A stretch of 64,000 nucleotides of DNA from Leishmania mexicana MHOM/GT/2001/U1103 (lineage: Eukaryota > Euglenozoa > Kinetoplastea > Trypanosomatida > Trypanosomatidae), in the NCBI RefSeq assembly GCF_000234665.1, contig NC_018310.1, forward strand, positions 248,001 to 312,000. Direction: 5' to 3'. This document shows positions 20,555 to 30,368 of the stretch, one piece after another. The notes below the pieces were generated by a model. The model did not search any database. It was not told the origin of the DNA and saw nothing but the letters and a program-made list of their open reading frames with translations. Position 1 is the stretch's first letter, and every line of letters begins with the position of its first letter. A program made the position numbers and the translations under genes.

Positions 20555-23500
20555 ATGCACCACCCTCTCCCGCACGGGGGTGGCGGCAGCTCGAAGAGTG
20601 TTGAGTTGCATGTGGACGGCCGCGTCTCGCAGGTCTCCCTGCAGGCGGCGGCACACGCCACCGTGGCGGATCTTCTCTCGACTGCCGTCGCAGCCTCATC
20701 GTCAACCATCCCGGCAAAGGCGCCGTCACCGCGGGAGTTGGCGAGGGGGTTTGCCTGCACCGACACGGCGGGCAACAGGGTCGACCTGAGCGCTCTGGCG
20801 CTCTCCGTCCCGTCACAGCTGATGGTGACGCAAACCGCGACTGCCGGCATCGGTGGTGGCGGTAGCGCTAGCGTGGTATCGAGCGGCGCCGGCCGTGGCG
20901 GCGGCTCTGGGCGCTCGGCGTTGTCAACGTCGGCCCCTGGCCGTGGGCGCGGCCGTGGTAGGGGGCGCGGGCGTGGGCGAGGCGGCGGGCGGGGACGCGG
21001 TGGTGCCTCCGCTGCTGCCAAGGCTCAGACCGCGGCCGATGACGAGGAGGATGGCGACGACGATGTTGACGCCGAGGACGGAGATGGCGGCGAAGAGGCC
21101 GAGTCCGGCGGTGCCACGGCAGAGAAAGACGAGAGTGGCAGCAACGAGTCCGACGTACCGTCGGAGGGCTACAGCTCCGACGACGAGGACAGCTCTAAGG
21201 TGGAGGACAGCGACAGCTCCGACTCCTCGCTGACCACAGCGAGCACAAGCACCACCACGACACGCTCACGGGGCGACCGCGGCGGAGCGACCACAAGTGC
21301 CGGTCGTGGGCGTGGACGTGGTCGCAGCGGCACTGGGCGAGCCGCGTCTTCGCGAGGCTCCTCGGCGCCCCCCACGCCGACAGCGGCGAGCACCACAACT
21401 GCGCGACGCACCCGCAGACGCAGTGCCTCGGGATCGCCGCTCCTCTTCACCCCTGACGGGCTACCCATCAAGCGCAAACGCGGGCGACCGCCAAAGAGCC
21501 AGCAGCTGGCGCTTGCGAACACTGCTGCCGCTGCCGCTGCTGCTGCTGACGCCGCGGCGGCATCGAGCGGCACCATGAGCACCACCGCTGGTGAGAAGCC
21601 TCCGCGGCGGACGCGGCGGAGCGTCAAGGAGGCGCCAACTGAGGCGGCGGCGGAGGAAAAGCCACGCCGGGGTGGTCGGCGCCGTCGCGCCGACGCGGAG
21701 TCAGAGGAGCTGAAGGGTCAACAGCGCGCGAGTGCCAGTTGCAAAGTCATGGGCGGAAGCTCTGCCGTCCCAGTCGCGCCAGTTGACGACGTTGCCGGCA
21801 CTCTTGGTGGCAGCGGCCGACGGGGTGGATGGCGGAGGGGTGGCGGTGATGCGGCCACTAAGCGCAGTCGGTCGCCGTCACCGCCTTCACAGTTGTCTGG
21901 AGGCAGCAGCAGCACCACCACCGTGGCGGCCCCGCTATTTACTGCGTCCGCTGTGATCGTAACCGCTGTCGATGGCACGGGCGGCGGATGCGCCACTCCG
22001 CTTTCCCCAGGCGCCCTCACCGCATTGGTGAGCGGTGCGGGCACGGATGCGGCCGCTGCGACGTCTGCTCCTGGCGCTCGCACCATTACCGCCCTCGAAC
22101 AGCAGCAGCAGCAGCAGGAGCAGCTGCTACGTCAGCAGCGCCACCGTGTGCGCCTTACGTACAACACCTTCTATCCATCAACCACTTTGCATGCTGCGGT
22201 GCCAGCCACCACGGGCACCTACGGAGGTAGCGGCACGGGCGGGGGCACCGCGGGGGCACGCGTGCATCAGGCGCACAGCGCCACCGCTGCAGCACCGCTG
22301 GAGGACCCTTTGGCGAGGCCGATGAGGCCGCGCTACGTGTGGAACGGCGGAGACCGCCACCAGCAGCATAGCTTGTCCTCCGCGGCGCCATTGTCGCCTG
22401 CCGACAACGTGCAACATGGCGGTCGCGGCGTGCCGATGACTTTCAGAGAGGCGTGGGCCACGCTGTCTTCTTGCCTCAGCAGCACTACCCACTGCCGAGG
22501 CGCTTCATCCGCTGCGAGCGCGTCCCCCGCGATCGTGGACCCCCTCCAACACACGGCGAGTGCAAGCCAGCTTTACATGCAGGCTCAGCGGATCGTGTCC
22601 TCGTGGCGTGCCGTGCAGCACCGCACGCCGTCAATGTTGCTTAGCCACCCCTACAGCCCGCTGTTGATGCCTGGACTGCGCGTGTATCAGCACCCGCTGC
22701 CGCTGCTGGCGTCGACACCCGCACCTCTCGCAGCGCCGGCGGACGCGAACACGGCGACGCCCCGCAGCACTGATCGGCTGAGTGCCGTAAAGGTGGAGGT
22801 GGCGGACGAGGAAAGCGACGCGGGGTCGCGTCATCGCCGCCATCATCAACGTGGTGCTGCACCGCACACGACATCGGTGGTGGCCGCTGCGTCCGGTGCC
22901 GAGCGCGGCAGCAGCCGCGTGCACTGCTATCCGAACCAGACGCTGGTTGTTCCCGTGGTCGTCGGCGGCTGCGTGCAGCTCATCAACCCGGAGAGCAAGG
23001 ATAAGAGCCACCAATGGACGGTGTACGTGCGCGGGTTGTGGAACGGCCATCCGGAGGAGGTTGCCGGCGCGAATGCGCGGCCGCCCTCATCATCGCACGT
23101 GCAGCAGCTGAGGGCATTCCCTTCGTCGCCGTCCTCTACACCATCTGCTCTGGCGAACAGCTCGCGCGGCAGCCTCGGCGACAGCAGCGCAACTGCCGAC
23201 CGTGGCGGTGGCGGTGGCGATGGCGCTGCTGCTGCTGCCCTTGGCGCGGTGGGCGATTCGCAGACCTCCGTCTTCAGCGCCTCAACCGCCTCGCCGGACG
23301 ACTACCTGTCGGACTTCATTGACAAGGTGGTGTTCCTGCTGGACGAGAGCTTCGTGCCGTGTGTGCGCACCGTCTCCTCGGCTCCGTTTGAGCTGACGGA
23401 GGTGGGGTGGGGCGAGTTTATTGTGTCCATGCACGTGTACCTGAAGGTGCCGGTGCACACCAGCGCCTCCCGGCGGGCACAGGGGCAGCTCCTCGAGTAC

Positions 23501-25825
23501 TTCTGCGGCTTCAACGGCCGCACGGCACTGCAGACGTGCGACGGTCGTGGCACGAAGCCGCACGACCCCGTCTCGACGTACGTCACCGGCGGCGTGCGTG
23601 GGCCGAGCCACTTGTGCAATGCGCTGACGACGCCGCCGCCGAGCACGTCGGGCACTGTACCGCCCACCCCGGCGCTGTCGCTGCAGGAGCTGCGCCACGG
23701 GTGTCGCTACGACAGCTTGCTAGACATCAACTCGAACAGCGGGGCGCGCGCGACCTACTACCGTGGTCCATACCTGCCGGTGCATTTAGTGACATGCGAC
23801 GCGACGTCTTCCTCAGCCTCCTCGCAGTTGTCATCGTCATCCAGTGACAGCGACGTGGATGGTGGCGGTGGTAGTGACGGCGCACGCGGCCGCAGCGGCA
23901 GCGAGGTGTCCATCTGTGGTGGCAGTCCTACGGACAACGCCCACGCACTCTCGTTCCCCATCAAGTCAGAGGTGAGCGGTGACGCATCGTTCTCCTCTTC
24001 CCGCAGCGGAAGCGCCACTCCCAGTCCGGCGCCAGCGCCTCAGCATCACGCGAACTTGTCCTCGCAGCAGCACGAGGCGAGGATGGGTGGGCCAACCACC
24101 GCACACACCAGCAGCAGTAGCATCGCTGATGGGCAGCCGCTCGCGGGCATCGCCGCTGGCGTGACGGACGCGTCTTCGCCGAGCGCGCGACCGCCACCGC
24201 TGCCGGTGCCGACTGTCGGTCGCGGCACCGGCCGGCGCCCTCTCAGGTTTGGCACTTCGCGAGGGCGCAGTGGTACGCCACGCAGCCCTGCCAACTCAGG
24301 CGCTCCCAGCGCTGCAGGTGGCGGCGGCGTGCACCGCACCTTCACAGAGGTGCACGTCGGCCACGGCAGCAACGTGGTGGTGCTGCAGCACCTGCTGCGC
24401 TTTAGTCACCGTCCTCGCTACGCAGCCGCGATTCCGCCAGCGCGAGACCCGCGCACGCAGGGAGCGCACCCAGAGCTGCTGGGCTACACGATGGTGGCTG
24501 AGCCCGTCGTCACGGAGCAGTATGACGAGCTCGTCATCCCGCTGGAGCCTTTCGTTGCTGTGGCGGAGCGGATGCGCAGTCAGGCCAGCCGGCGATGGCA
24601 GACGACGCAGCGAACGGGTGGCGAAGCATCGCTGAAGAAGCCTGACACCGCGAGTGTCGAGGCGAAGCTGCACCACCTGCTGGCAGCATCGAGCAGTCTC
24701 GAGGGCCACCTGCGCGCCACATTGCGTCGCCAGCTCTCCTTGATGTGCGATGACTCGCCATCGCAGTCGCTCCACACGCTGTCGCCACTGTCCAACAGTG
24801 AGGCTCAGGCGCTCGGGCACCCGGGCGGCATCTCTTGCTGGCCGCACGTCCTCGACTACGGCAACGGCATCGAGCGCGACACATCCTACACCGCTGCCTA
24901 CCTCGCGAGCATCGCGACGAGCGCAGAGATGGAGGGGTGGTTGTCGCAAGCACTCGGGGCACGGCGGGCGGCGCTGTTTGGCTCGCCAGCGGCGTCTTGT
25001 GCCTGGGTCACCACCGTCGACGACGCTGAAGACCTGCAGCCGCAGCGTCACGGCGAGGCAGCGGGAGGGTGTAAGACGGAGGGGGAGGGCTGCGATGGCG
25101 TGGCAGAGCAAATACCCGGCCAAGTAGCTATTCCATCCCTCATCCCAAATGTGGCCACCTCCGGGACGTGGATGACCTTGCTGGAGTACGACATGGCGAG
25201 TGCGCTCTTGCGCCTCGCCGCCGGTGCCTCCGTGGTGACGGCACACGACGCCTTCTTCCAGGTCGTTATGCCGCGCGCCGACGACATTGGCGCAGCCGTC
25301 TGGTGCAGCCTCCACGAAGGAAATCACGCAGCACTAAGTCGCGCGAATCCGGTCCGACCCTTCCCTTCGGATGCCACTGGCGCCGCCGCGCTCAAGTCGG
25401 AGCCAGTATTCTGGCGCACCTCAGAACTGCAGCAGGACACCAAGAAAGGCGCAGCCGTGCGAATGGAGCAGGTGCATGCCGAGGAGGAGCGTGGTGGTGA
25501 CGAGTCGCTGTCTGCGCCCTCGGCGGCAGCGCTATCTCGCGGATATCCCCTCTGCTCCCTGCGCCCCGGTGACACCGGCATTGCCGCGCTGCGCAACGTG
25601 CTCTGCTCGAACAAAGGCGTCGGCTCCGTCAGCGCCGCTCACCACCCAAACCAGGATGCGTTCATGGCGTCGCTGCTCCGTGACGGCCAAAACCGCGGCA
25701 GCTTCGGCCACGACAGCGATGTGGCGCAGCTGCTGACATGGAAGGCAGCGCTAGAGGACGCCATCGACACCATGCGCGTCGAAGCAGCGCGCCGGCAGGC
25801 CACTGCTGTCATGGAGGAGCTGTAA
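20555..25825 (+). CDS. YEATS-domain protein with RGG and AT-hook segments (likely chromatin factor)
   Basis: A 1756-residue protein. In order: an N-terminal ~90 residues that look folded; a Gly/Arg (RGRG) tract near 125-150; an acidic Asp/Glu tract near 160-185; a second RGRG/Ser segment; and an AT-hook-like KRKRGRPPK at residues ~306-314 (RGRPP core). A Gln run and disorder follow. A YEATS domain starts near residue 785: SHQWTVYVRG (H819) and, after a ~90-residue Ser/Gly/Ala insertion, DFIDKVVFLLDESFVPCVRT then FELTEVGWGEFIVSMHVYLK (G951). A later segment, NVVVLQHLLRF, may be the last strand beyond another insertion. YEATS domains read acylated histone lysines in acetyltransferase or remodelling complexes; a nuclear role is therefore expected from family knowledge. 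The DNA-binding tracts fit that. Specific complex membership is not shown by the sequence. Confidence 0.9.
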   Translation: MHHPLPHGGGGSSKSVELHVDGRVSQVSLQAAAHATVADLLSTAVAASSSTIPAKAPSPRELARGFACTDTAGNRVDLSALALSVPSQLMVTQTATAGIGGGGSASVVSSGAGRGGGSGRSALSTSAPGRGRGRGRGRGRGRGGGRGRGGASAAAKAQTAADDEEDGDDDVDAEDGDGGEEAESGGATAEKDESGSNESDVPSEGYSSDDEDSSKVEDSDSSDSSLTTASTSTTTTRSRGDRGGATTSAGRGRGRGRSGTGRAASSRGSSAPPTPTAASTTTARRTRRRSASGSPLLFTPDGLPIKRKRGRPPKSQQLALANTAAAAAAAADAAAASSGTMSTTAGEKPPRRTRRSVKEAPTEAAAEEKPRRGGRRRRADAESEELKGQQRASASCKVMGGSSAVPVAPVDDVAGTLGGSGRRGGWRRGGGDAATKRSRSPSPPSQLSGGSSSTTTVAAPLFTASAVIVTAVDGTGGGCATPLSPGALTALVSGAGTDAAAATSAPGARTITALEQQQQQQEQLLRQQRHRVRLTYNTFYPSTTLHAAVPATTGTYGGSGTGGGTAGARVHQAHSATAAAPLEDPLARPMRPRYVWNGGDRHQQHSLSSAAPLSPADNVQHGGRGVPMTFREAWATLSSCLSSTTHCRGASSAASASPAIVDPLQHTASASQLYMQAQRIVSSWRAVQHRTPSMLLSHPYSPLLMPGLRVYQHPLPLLASTPAPLAAPADANTATPRSTDRLSAVKVEVADEESDAGSRHRRHHQRGAAPHTTSVVAAASGAERGSSRVHCYPNQTLVVPVVVGGCVQLINPESKDKSHQWTVYVRGLWNGHPEEVAGANARPPSSSHVQQLRAFPSSPSSTPSALANSSRGSLGDSSATADRGGGGGDGAAAAALGAVGDSQTSVFSASTASPDDYLSDFIDKVVFLLDESFVPCVRTVSSAPFELTEVGWGEFIVSMHVYLKVPVHTSASRRAQGQLLEYFCGFNGRTALQTCDGRGTKPHDPVSTYVTGGVRGPSHLCNALTTPPPSTSGTVPPTPALSLQELRHGCRYDSLLDINSNSGARATYYRGPYLPVHLVTCDATSSSASSQLSSSSSDSDVDGGGGSDGARGRSGSEVSICGGSPTDNAHALSFPIKSEVSGDASFSSSRSGSATPSPAPAPQHHANLSSQQHEARMGGPTTAHTSSSSIADGQPLAGIAAGVTDASSPSARPPPLPVPTVGRGTGRRPLRFGTSRGRSGTPRSPANSGAPSAAGGGGVHRTFTEVHVGHGSNVVVLQHLLRFSHRPRYAAAIPPARDPRTQGAHPELLGYTMVAEPVVTEQYDELVIPLEPFVAVAERMRSQASRRWQTTQRTGGEASLKKPDTASVEAKLHHLLAASSSLEGHLRATLRRQLSLMCDDSPSQSLHTLSPLSNSEAQALGHPGGISCWPHVLDYGNGIERDTSYTAAYLASIATSAEMEGWLSQALGARRAALFGSPAASCAWVTTVDDAEDLQPQRHGEAAGGCKTEGEGCDGVAEQIPGQVAIPSLIPNVATSGTWMTLLEYDMASALLRLAAGASVVTAHDAFFQVVMPRADDIGAAVWCSLHEGNHAALSRANPVRPFPSDATGAAALKSEPVFWRTSELQQDTKKGAAVRMEQVHAEEERGGDESLSAPSAAALSRGYPLCSLRPGDTGIAALRNVLCSNKGVGSVSAAHHPNQDAFMASLLRDGQNRGSFGHDSDVAQLLTWKAALEDAIDTMRVEAARRQATAVMEEL

Positions 25826-26070
25826 GCTGACGTGGGCGGCGAGTGGCAGCGACGCAGGTGAGCGGGCGAGATCAGCGCGGCAACGCCGCTAGGGCTTATC
25901 TGCGCCGGCACGCGCGTGCCACACAGCAAGGTAGGGGGGGGAGGGGTTAGCCCAGCCGACGAGGTTTCCTCACTGCAGCAGAGACTAAGAAAGAAAGCAG
26001 GCGCAACGCGAACGTCGAATCCGACGACATAGACACGAGTGAGACACACGGGCGGTGAGTGGCGCCGATG

Positions 26071-26098
26071 CACCTCTGCTGCACCCACAGCAGAGGTG
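26071..26098 (+). promoter_or_regulatory. Perfect 11-bp hairpin in the 3' UTR of the YEATS gene
   Basis: CACCTCTGCTG (26071-26081) pairs with CAGCAGAGGTG (26088-26098) around the 6-base loop CACCCA. A G-T pair and a T-A pair extend the stem outward. It lies about 245 bases after the stop codon, and its role is unknown. Confidence 0.65.
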
Positions 26099-26776
26099 TA
26101 GAGCTACGAGAGGGAGGCACAGGCGGGTGGAGACTGATGAAAGTTGGATACTCCCACGCGTCGACACCAACCACAAGCGACGCAGGTGCTCGGCTCCATC
26201 AGCACCGGCTCTAGCCGGCGCAGCAGACACCTTCTCTCGCTCTCCCACCCCCCGCACTCGCACGCCTTTCTGCTGATGTGCAGCAACCTCTCCCCTCCCT
26301 CCCCTCCCCTTCCTCTTCCGAACTCGCGCCGCACACCATCGCCGTCACGCACGCAGCAGGTGAAGCCACATTCATCGACTGCTCTCCCCACCCCCTCTCT
26401 TGCTCTCCTCGTGCTCTCTCTTGCGTGCTTGGCGCCACTCTTCCGTCTCTCTGTTCTCCTTTTTACTTTTAGCTGCCGAACGTTCATTCCTCCCCCCCCC
26501 TCCCCCCAACACCACCTCCTCACCCCACCTCCACGGCGTCCGACACGTCTCGCCTAGCCTCCTCACCCTCTCCGCCCTCCTCTCCGGTGCAGCCGAGACA
26601 CGATCAACGAATCCTGAGGAGGTCTGTGCAACGGTTTTTCTCGGACGCCTCATACACACCCACGCACAGCCACAGAGACGCGCAGGCTTGCTGCCTTTCC
26701 GCCGCCGCCGCCTCTCTGCCGCTACCCGTCCCCATCGCGCGCGCTGTATCACTCTCTCACGTGCGCTTGCTCGAAG

Positions 26777-26816
26777 CCCCCTCCCCCCTTCCCCCTCTCC
26801 GTCGGTGTCTTGCCAG
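26777..26816 (+). promoter_or_regulatory. Putative trans-splice acceptor for the dehydratase-like gene
   Basis: The tract CCCCCTCCCCCCTTCCCCCT runs into TCTCC and a following AG at 26815-26816, giving a 5' UTR of about 324 bases. A closer alternative is CCCCTCTCCTCCAG with AG at 27067-27068. Confidence 0.4.
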
Positions 26817-27139
26817 CGTGACGGCAGTCGACCCTGCGTAACACACCCTTCCTTGCCACCGTGTCTGACCTCGTGAGCGTGCGCGTGGATGGGTGCCTGT
26901 CTCTGCAGTCGGCCGTGCAAACCTCCTCCTCCTGCTGCTGCTGCTACGCGGGGATTGCTCTCTTCGCGTGCCTGTGGTCGTCTTCTCGGCCTGTCCGTGG
27001 AGTAGCCGTGCGTCGTCGCCAACGACCCGCTCGCACGCACTCGACCATCTGCAGCCCCTCTCCTCCAGAGCGGTTGGACGTACGCCCTCGCACTCCCACC
27101 CAAGCCCTTCTACGCGGAAGGGTTTCGAAGGGACGCGGT

Positions 27140-28156
27140 ATGCCGACCTTTAGCGACATCATGGCGGCGCGCAAGGCGCTGGACGGGTACGTGTATGAGA
27201 CACCGATCATCGAGAGCAACGCCCTGCATGGCAAGACGCGGCACGAGAGTGTCCTTCTCAAGTGCGAGAACCTGCAGCGCACTGGCAGCTACCACGTCCG
27301 CGGCATGACGTACCGCGTAATTCGTGCCAAGGAGGAGGATCTGGGCATCAACAATTTCGTTACCCACAGCAGCGGCAACGGCGGTGCAGCGCTGGCGTGC
27401 GCGGCGAGCAACTTTCAGAGCACGGCGCACGTCATCGTCCCGGAGGACACGAACGCCCTCATCACGCGCAGCATTCGCCTCTACCACGGCAACTTTTATT
27501 ACTGCAAGCCGGACCTGCAGAGTCGTGTGGAGATGGAGGCGCGGCTCCACGCGGAGTTCAACAAGGTCGCCGGCAAGAAACGCAACCAGTGCATGCTTGT
27601 GAACCCGTACAGCGACGAGGCTATCATCGCCGGCCACGGCACGACCGGCATCGAGCTGATGCTCCAGACAGACTGCTCGGTGGACTGCGTTGTTATCCCG
27701 GTCGGCGGTGGTGCGCTGCTAGCGGGTGCGGCGATCGCCGTGAAGGGCATGAAGCCGCATGTCGGCGTCTTCGCGGCCGAGCTGGCTGTACCTCCGGATC
27801 ACTACACGGTTTTCAAGCGCGGCGAGGTCATCGAGGCACGAAAGCTCAAGGGCGACGAGAAGCGCCCCAAGGGCAACAAGCACGGCATCCGAACGGAGCT
27901 GACAGACCTTGCAAACAGCTATATTGACCGCTACGTCGACGGCGTCGTGCACGTGTCGAAGGAGGAGATGTGCTACGCCTTCCGCTACGTGTACGAGCGT
28001 TGCAAGCTTGTTGTGGACACGAATGCCGCCATCGCCGTGGCGGCGGTGCTGGCCTGCCCCCCGGAGCTGAGCAACTACCGCCGCATCTGCATTGTGCTCT
28101 CCGGCGGTAACGTGGACCTCAACGACGTGCCGAAGATTGCAACGGCGCGGCTGTAA
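27140..28156 (+). CDS. Serine racemase / threonine dehydratase family protein lacking the PLP lysine (possible pseudoenzyme)
   Basis: A 338-residue protein, the usual length of eukaryotic serine racemase. The fold-type II PLP pattern is clear: CENLQRTGSYHVRGM (48 on), SSGNGGAALACAA (77 on), PVGGGALLAG (G189-G191 in the glycine loop), AELAVPPD with Glu and Asp six apart, as in the racemase metal site, and VLSGGNVDL (S321) near the C-terminus. In active members the segment reads S-F-K-x-R-G, with the Lys carrying PLP. Here codon 27293-27295 is CAC, so the residue is His52. The SGNHG phosphate-region motif is SGNGG. Known chemistry of the family (racemisation or deamination of Ser/Thr) needs the Lys, so a different role or loss of catalysis is inferred. 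The frame is otherwise intact and well conserved, which suggests it is maintained. Confidence 0.93.
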   Translation: MPTFSDIMAARKALDGYVYETPIIESNALHGKTRHESVLLKCENLQRTGSYHVRGMTYRVIRAKEEDLGINNFVTHSSGNGGAALACAASNFQSTAHVIVPEDTNALITRSIRLYHGNFYYCKPDLQSRVEMEARLHAEFNKVAGKKRNQCMLVNPYSDEAIIAGHGTTGIELMLQTDCSVDCVVIPVGGGALLAGAAIAVKGMKPHVGVFAAELAVPPDHYTVFKRGEVIEARKLKGDEKRPKGNKHGIRTELTDLANSYIDRYVDGVVHVSKEEMCYAFRYVYERCKLVVDTNAAIAVAAVLACPPELSNYRRICIVLSGGNVDLNDVPKIATARL

Positions 28157-28419
28157 AGCGTGTGTGTGCGTGTGCGTGCGTGCGTGCGTGCGTGCGTGCG
28201 TGTGTGTGTGTGTCGGATGCCTGTAGCTGGCCTGCGTGCAGCGCCGCATCTCTATCTGTTGTTGTTTCACCGCCCGGCAGCGCCTGTGTGCGCGACTGCT
28301 CAAGTCGTTGACACGGCCGTACGGACACGCACGCACGCACGCACGCATCCGATCTCCCCTCTTCGCCCTCCCCCTTACGAACCAGTCCGCCCACACCAGC
28401 AGGCCGACTGGAGCAAGCA

Positions 28420-28452
28420 GGGAGGGAGGGAGGGAGGGAGGGAGGGAGGGGG
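28420..28452 (+). repeat. (GGGA)n repeat, G-quadruplex candidate
   Basis: About eight GGG blocks separated by single A, followed 13 bases later by another long G run (28468-28477). It lies in the 3' UTR or spacer. On the transcribed strand this would be G-rich RNA. Confidence 0.85.
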
Positions 28453-28654
28453 TGCTGAGATCAAAGGAGGGGGGGGGCACGCTGAGCGCATCGGTGTAGC
28501 CGGACGCGCGCGCCTCGCTCTCGCTCCAGACGCCCGTTTGTGCTTGTGTGTGTGTCTGCGTCAAGACTGCGGAGAGGCACGAGCTCACGCGCATCAACAG
28601 CGGCAGCGGCTTATGTTATCTATATATATATGTAGCAACTTGGCAACTCTTTTA

Positions 28655-28990
28655 CAGAGCATGAGTCCAGCTCCACTCGACCCCACCGGGCCTGTCCCGG
28701 GTGTCCGATGGTGTGACGCGAAGCAGTGCTAGGCACACACGCGCTGTAGAAGTACGCCAGTCCCAGTCACCTTAGCATGACCTCTGACCCCGAACCCTGC
28801 CCACATGCCCGCCTCGCAGGTTGCTCCGACGCCGCGCCATCCAGGGCCTGACCGCCGACATCCACAGCGATACATCCCTCTGACCTCCCCCACGCTGTGG
28901 GCACTCGATCTTGTTACCACCAGAAGTGGTTGTGCTTTAGTAGGGATAGGGAGCAAGGGGGTGGTGCTGGGCCCTGAGACACAACGCACT
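28655..28990 (+). mobile_element. Possible SIDER-type degenerate retroposon remnant
   Basis: A stretch with mixed, non-repetitive composition unlike the surrounding microsatellites and C/T tracts, in a 3' UTR position and with no coding frame. Leishmania 3' UTRs commonly carry truncated ~0.5 kb SIDER retroposons of the ingi/L1Tc clade. The assignment rests on overall look and position; I cannot align it here. Both borders are approximate. Confidence 0.3.
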
Positions 28991-30325
28991 GGGAGGCGTG
29001 TGTGTGTGTGTGCGGGTGGCCTCCCCCCACCCCCACGTCATCGAAAGGCGCCCCTGAGAAGGACGGAGCGACGTGCGGCTGCCATAGAGGACTCCCACTT
29101 CCCCTGCTTTCCCCCGAGTTTTGTTCGCTTCACCGTTCGTCATCGCGCCTTGATGGCGCAGCAGACGTCTGTCGGTCGATCCGTGTCAGTGTAGGGCATC
29201 GTGGCATGAGGCGCAGAACGCTGCTCGATGTATTGGGGCTTGTGGGCGTGGGGAGGGGGAGGGTCACCTGCTGCTTGCGGAGTACGCGGATCACCTCTCC
29301 AACTCTTGCCTGCTCCTTCGCTCGTTGATGCTGCCTGTTCAGTGCTCGTTGGCCCACCTACGCTTCTTCCTCACCATCTTCGTGCGTCCGCGCCGCTGTT
29401 GTATTGTACGCCCACACACGTGCCGGTGCACACACACACACACACACGCATACATACATATATATATATATATACGAGTGAACGTGAGTCACCGAGCTGG
29501 TATACGTGTGTGCGCCTGTGCGTGTGCGAGGGTATGTGTGCTGTCCTCTTCTGCGGCTGCTGCAGGACCTCTTCCTCCCTCCCCCTTCTTCCACCCCGTC
29601 CCCTCGCATCACAGGGCGGCTGGGCTTCAGTAGGACGGGCGCGGCGCTGTCGACTTGGGACGTTATCTTGGCTCTTGTTACTGGTGGCCTCCCTGTCGCC
29701 CATGCCGGCGGTCGATTATGCTGAGGGGAGGAGGGACGCTTGTCCACTGGTGCATACCAACCGAGCGAAGCTCGAGGAGGAGGAGGAGCAGGGGGTGGGG
29801 AGGGGGGAGGGAGGTGGGGCGCCGACGCGGATGCGGGCGAGGAAAGGGGAGGCATAAAACAAGGGCATCTGTGCTTCCTTGTTCCGACCTTCTTGCTCTC
29901 TTTTCTCGTACCGTCCGCGTTGGCACTTGTGTGGACGGGCGTGTTCGCGGCGATTCGGAACGATGTGTATGCTTGTATTCCCGTCTCGCAATGGTCATGC
30001 TTCCCTGTACGCGCGCGCGTGCGAGCGTCTGCGAGCGACTCCCACCCACCCTCCCTCCCTCCCCGTGGCCTGTGAAGCGTGCAAATTCTCGTAGCCCGAA
30101 CACTTTATGGGCGTGCAGCCGTGCCTGCGCGCCTGCGCGAGTCGCTCTCTCCCTCTCTCACGCGCAGCCACGAGTGTGACGGCGGCTTGTCCGTACATGC
30201 TCGCACGCGTGCGCGAGCATGTGTCTCCTGCGTGCGCCGTTTCGTGTCTCTACACCTCTTACATTTTTCTCCCCGCTGGTTCTCGGTACGATCTCCCCTC
30301 CTCACTCGCACGCACGCACGCACGC

Positions 30326-30347
30326 ACTCTCTCTCTCGCTATCCAAG
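30326..30347 (+). promoter_or_regulatory. Putative trans-splice acceptor for the coiled-coil gene
   Basis: CTCTCTCTCTCGCTATCCAAG ends in AG at 30346-30347, 22 bases before the ATG. It would give an unusually short 5' UTR. Upstream tracts around 30264-30300 are alternatives. Confidence 0.35.
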
Positions 30348-30368
30348 CCATCCTCGCGCTCCGCCACG

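Larger units (their letters stand above)
25826..27139 (+). other. Spacer between the YEATS gene and the dehydratase-like gene
   Basis: No gene seen. It contains a strong hairpin at 26071-26098, C/T tracts from about 26270 to 26600 and again at 26777-26800, and a CTG/CTC-rich stretch at 26925-26945 in the presumed 5' UTR. Confidence 0.6.
28157..30368 (+). other. 2.2 kb spacer between the dehydratase-like gene and the coiled-coil gene
   Basis: No gene seen. It holds a GT/GCGT repeat right after the stop (28162-28213), CGCA repeats (about 28327-28346), (GGGA)n at 28420-28452, a G run at 28468-28477, a TA run at 28622-28631, a retroposon-like segment (about 28655-28990), and CA then TA repeats at 29430-29474. 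C/T tracts increase toward the next start codon. Confidence 0.6.

Noticed and set aside
30219..30368. Longer N-terminus of the coiled-coil protein
   Set aside because: The upstream frame has no ATG before 30369 and encodes microsatellite-derived sequence; the acceptor at 30346-30347 lies within it.
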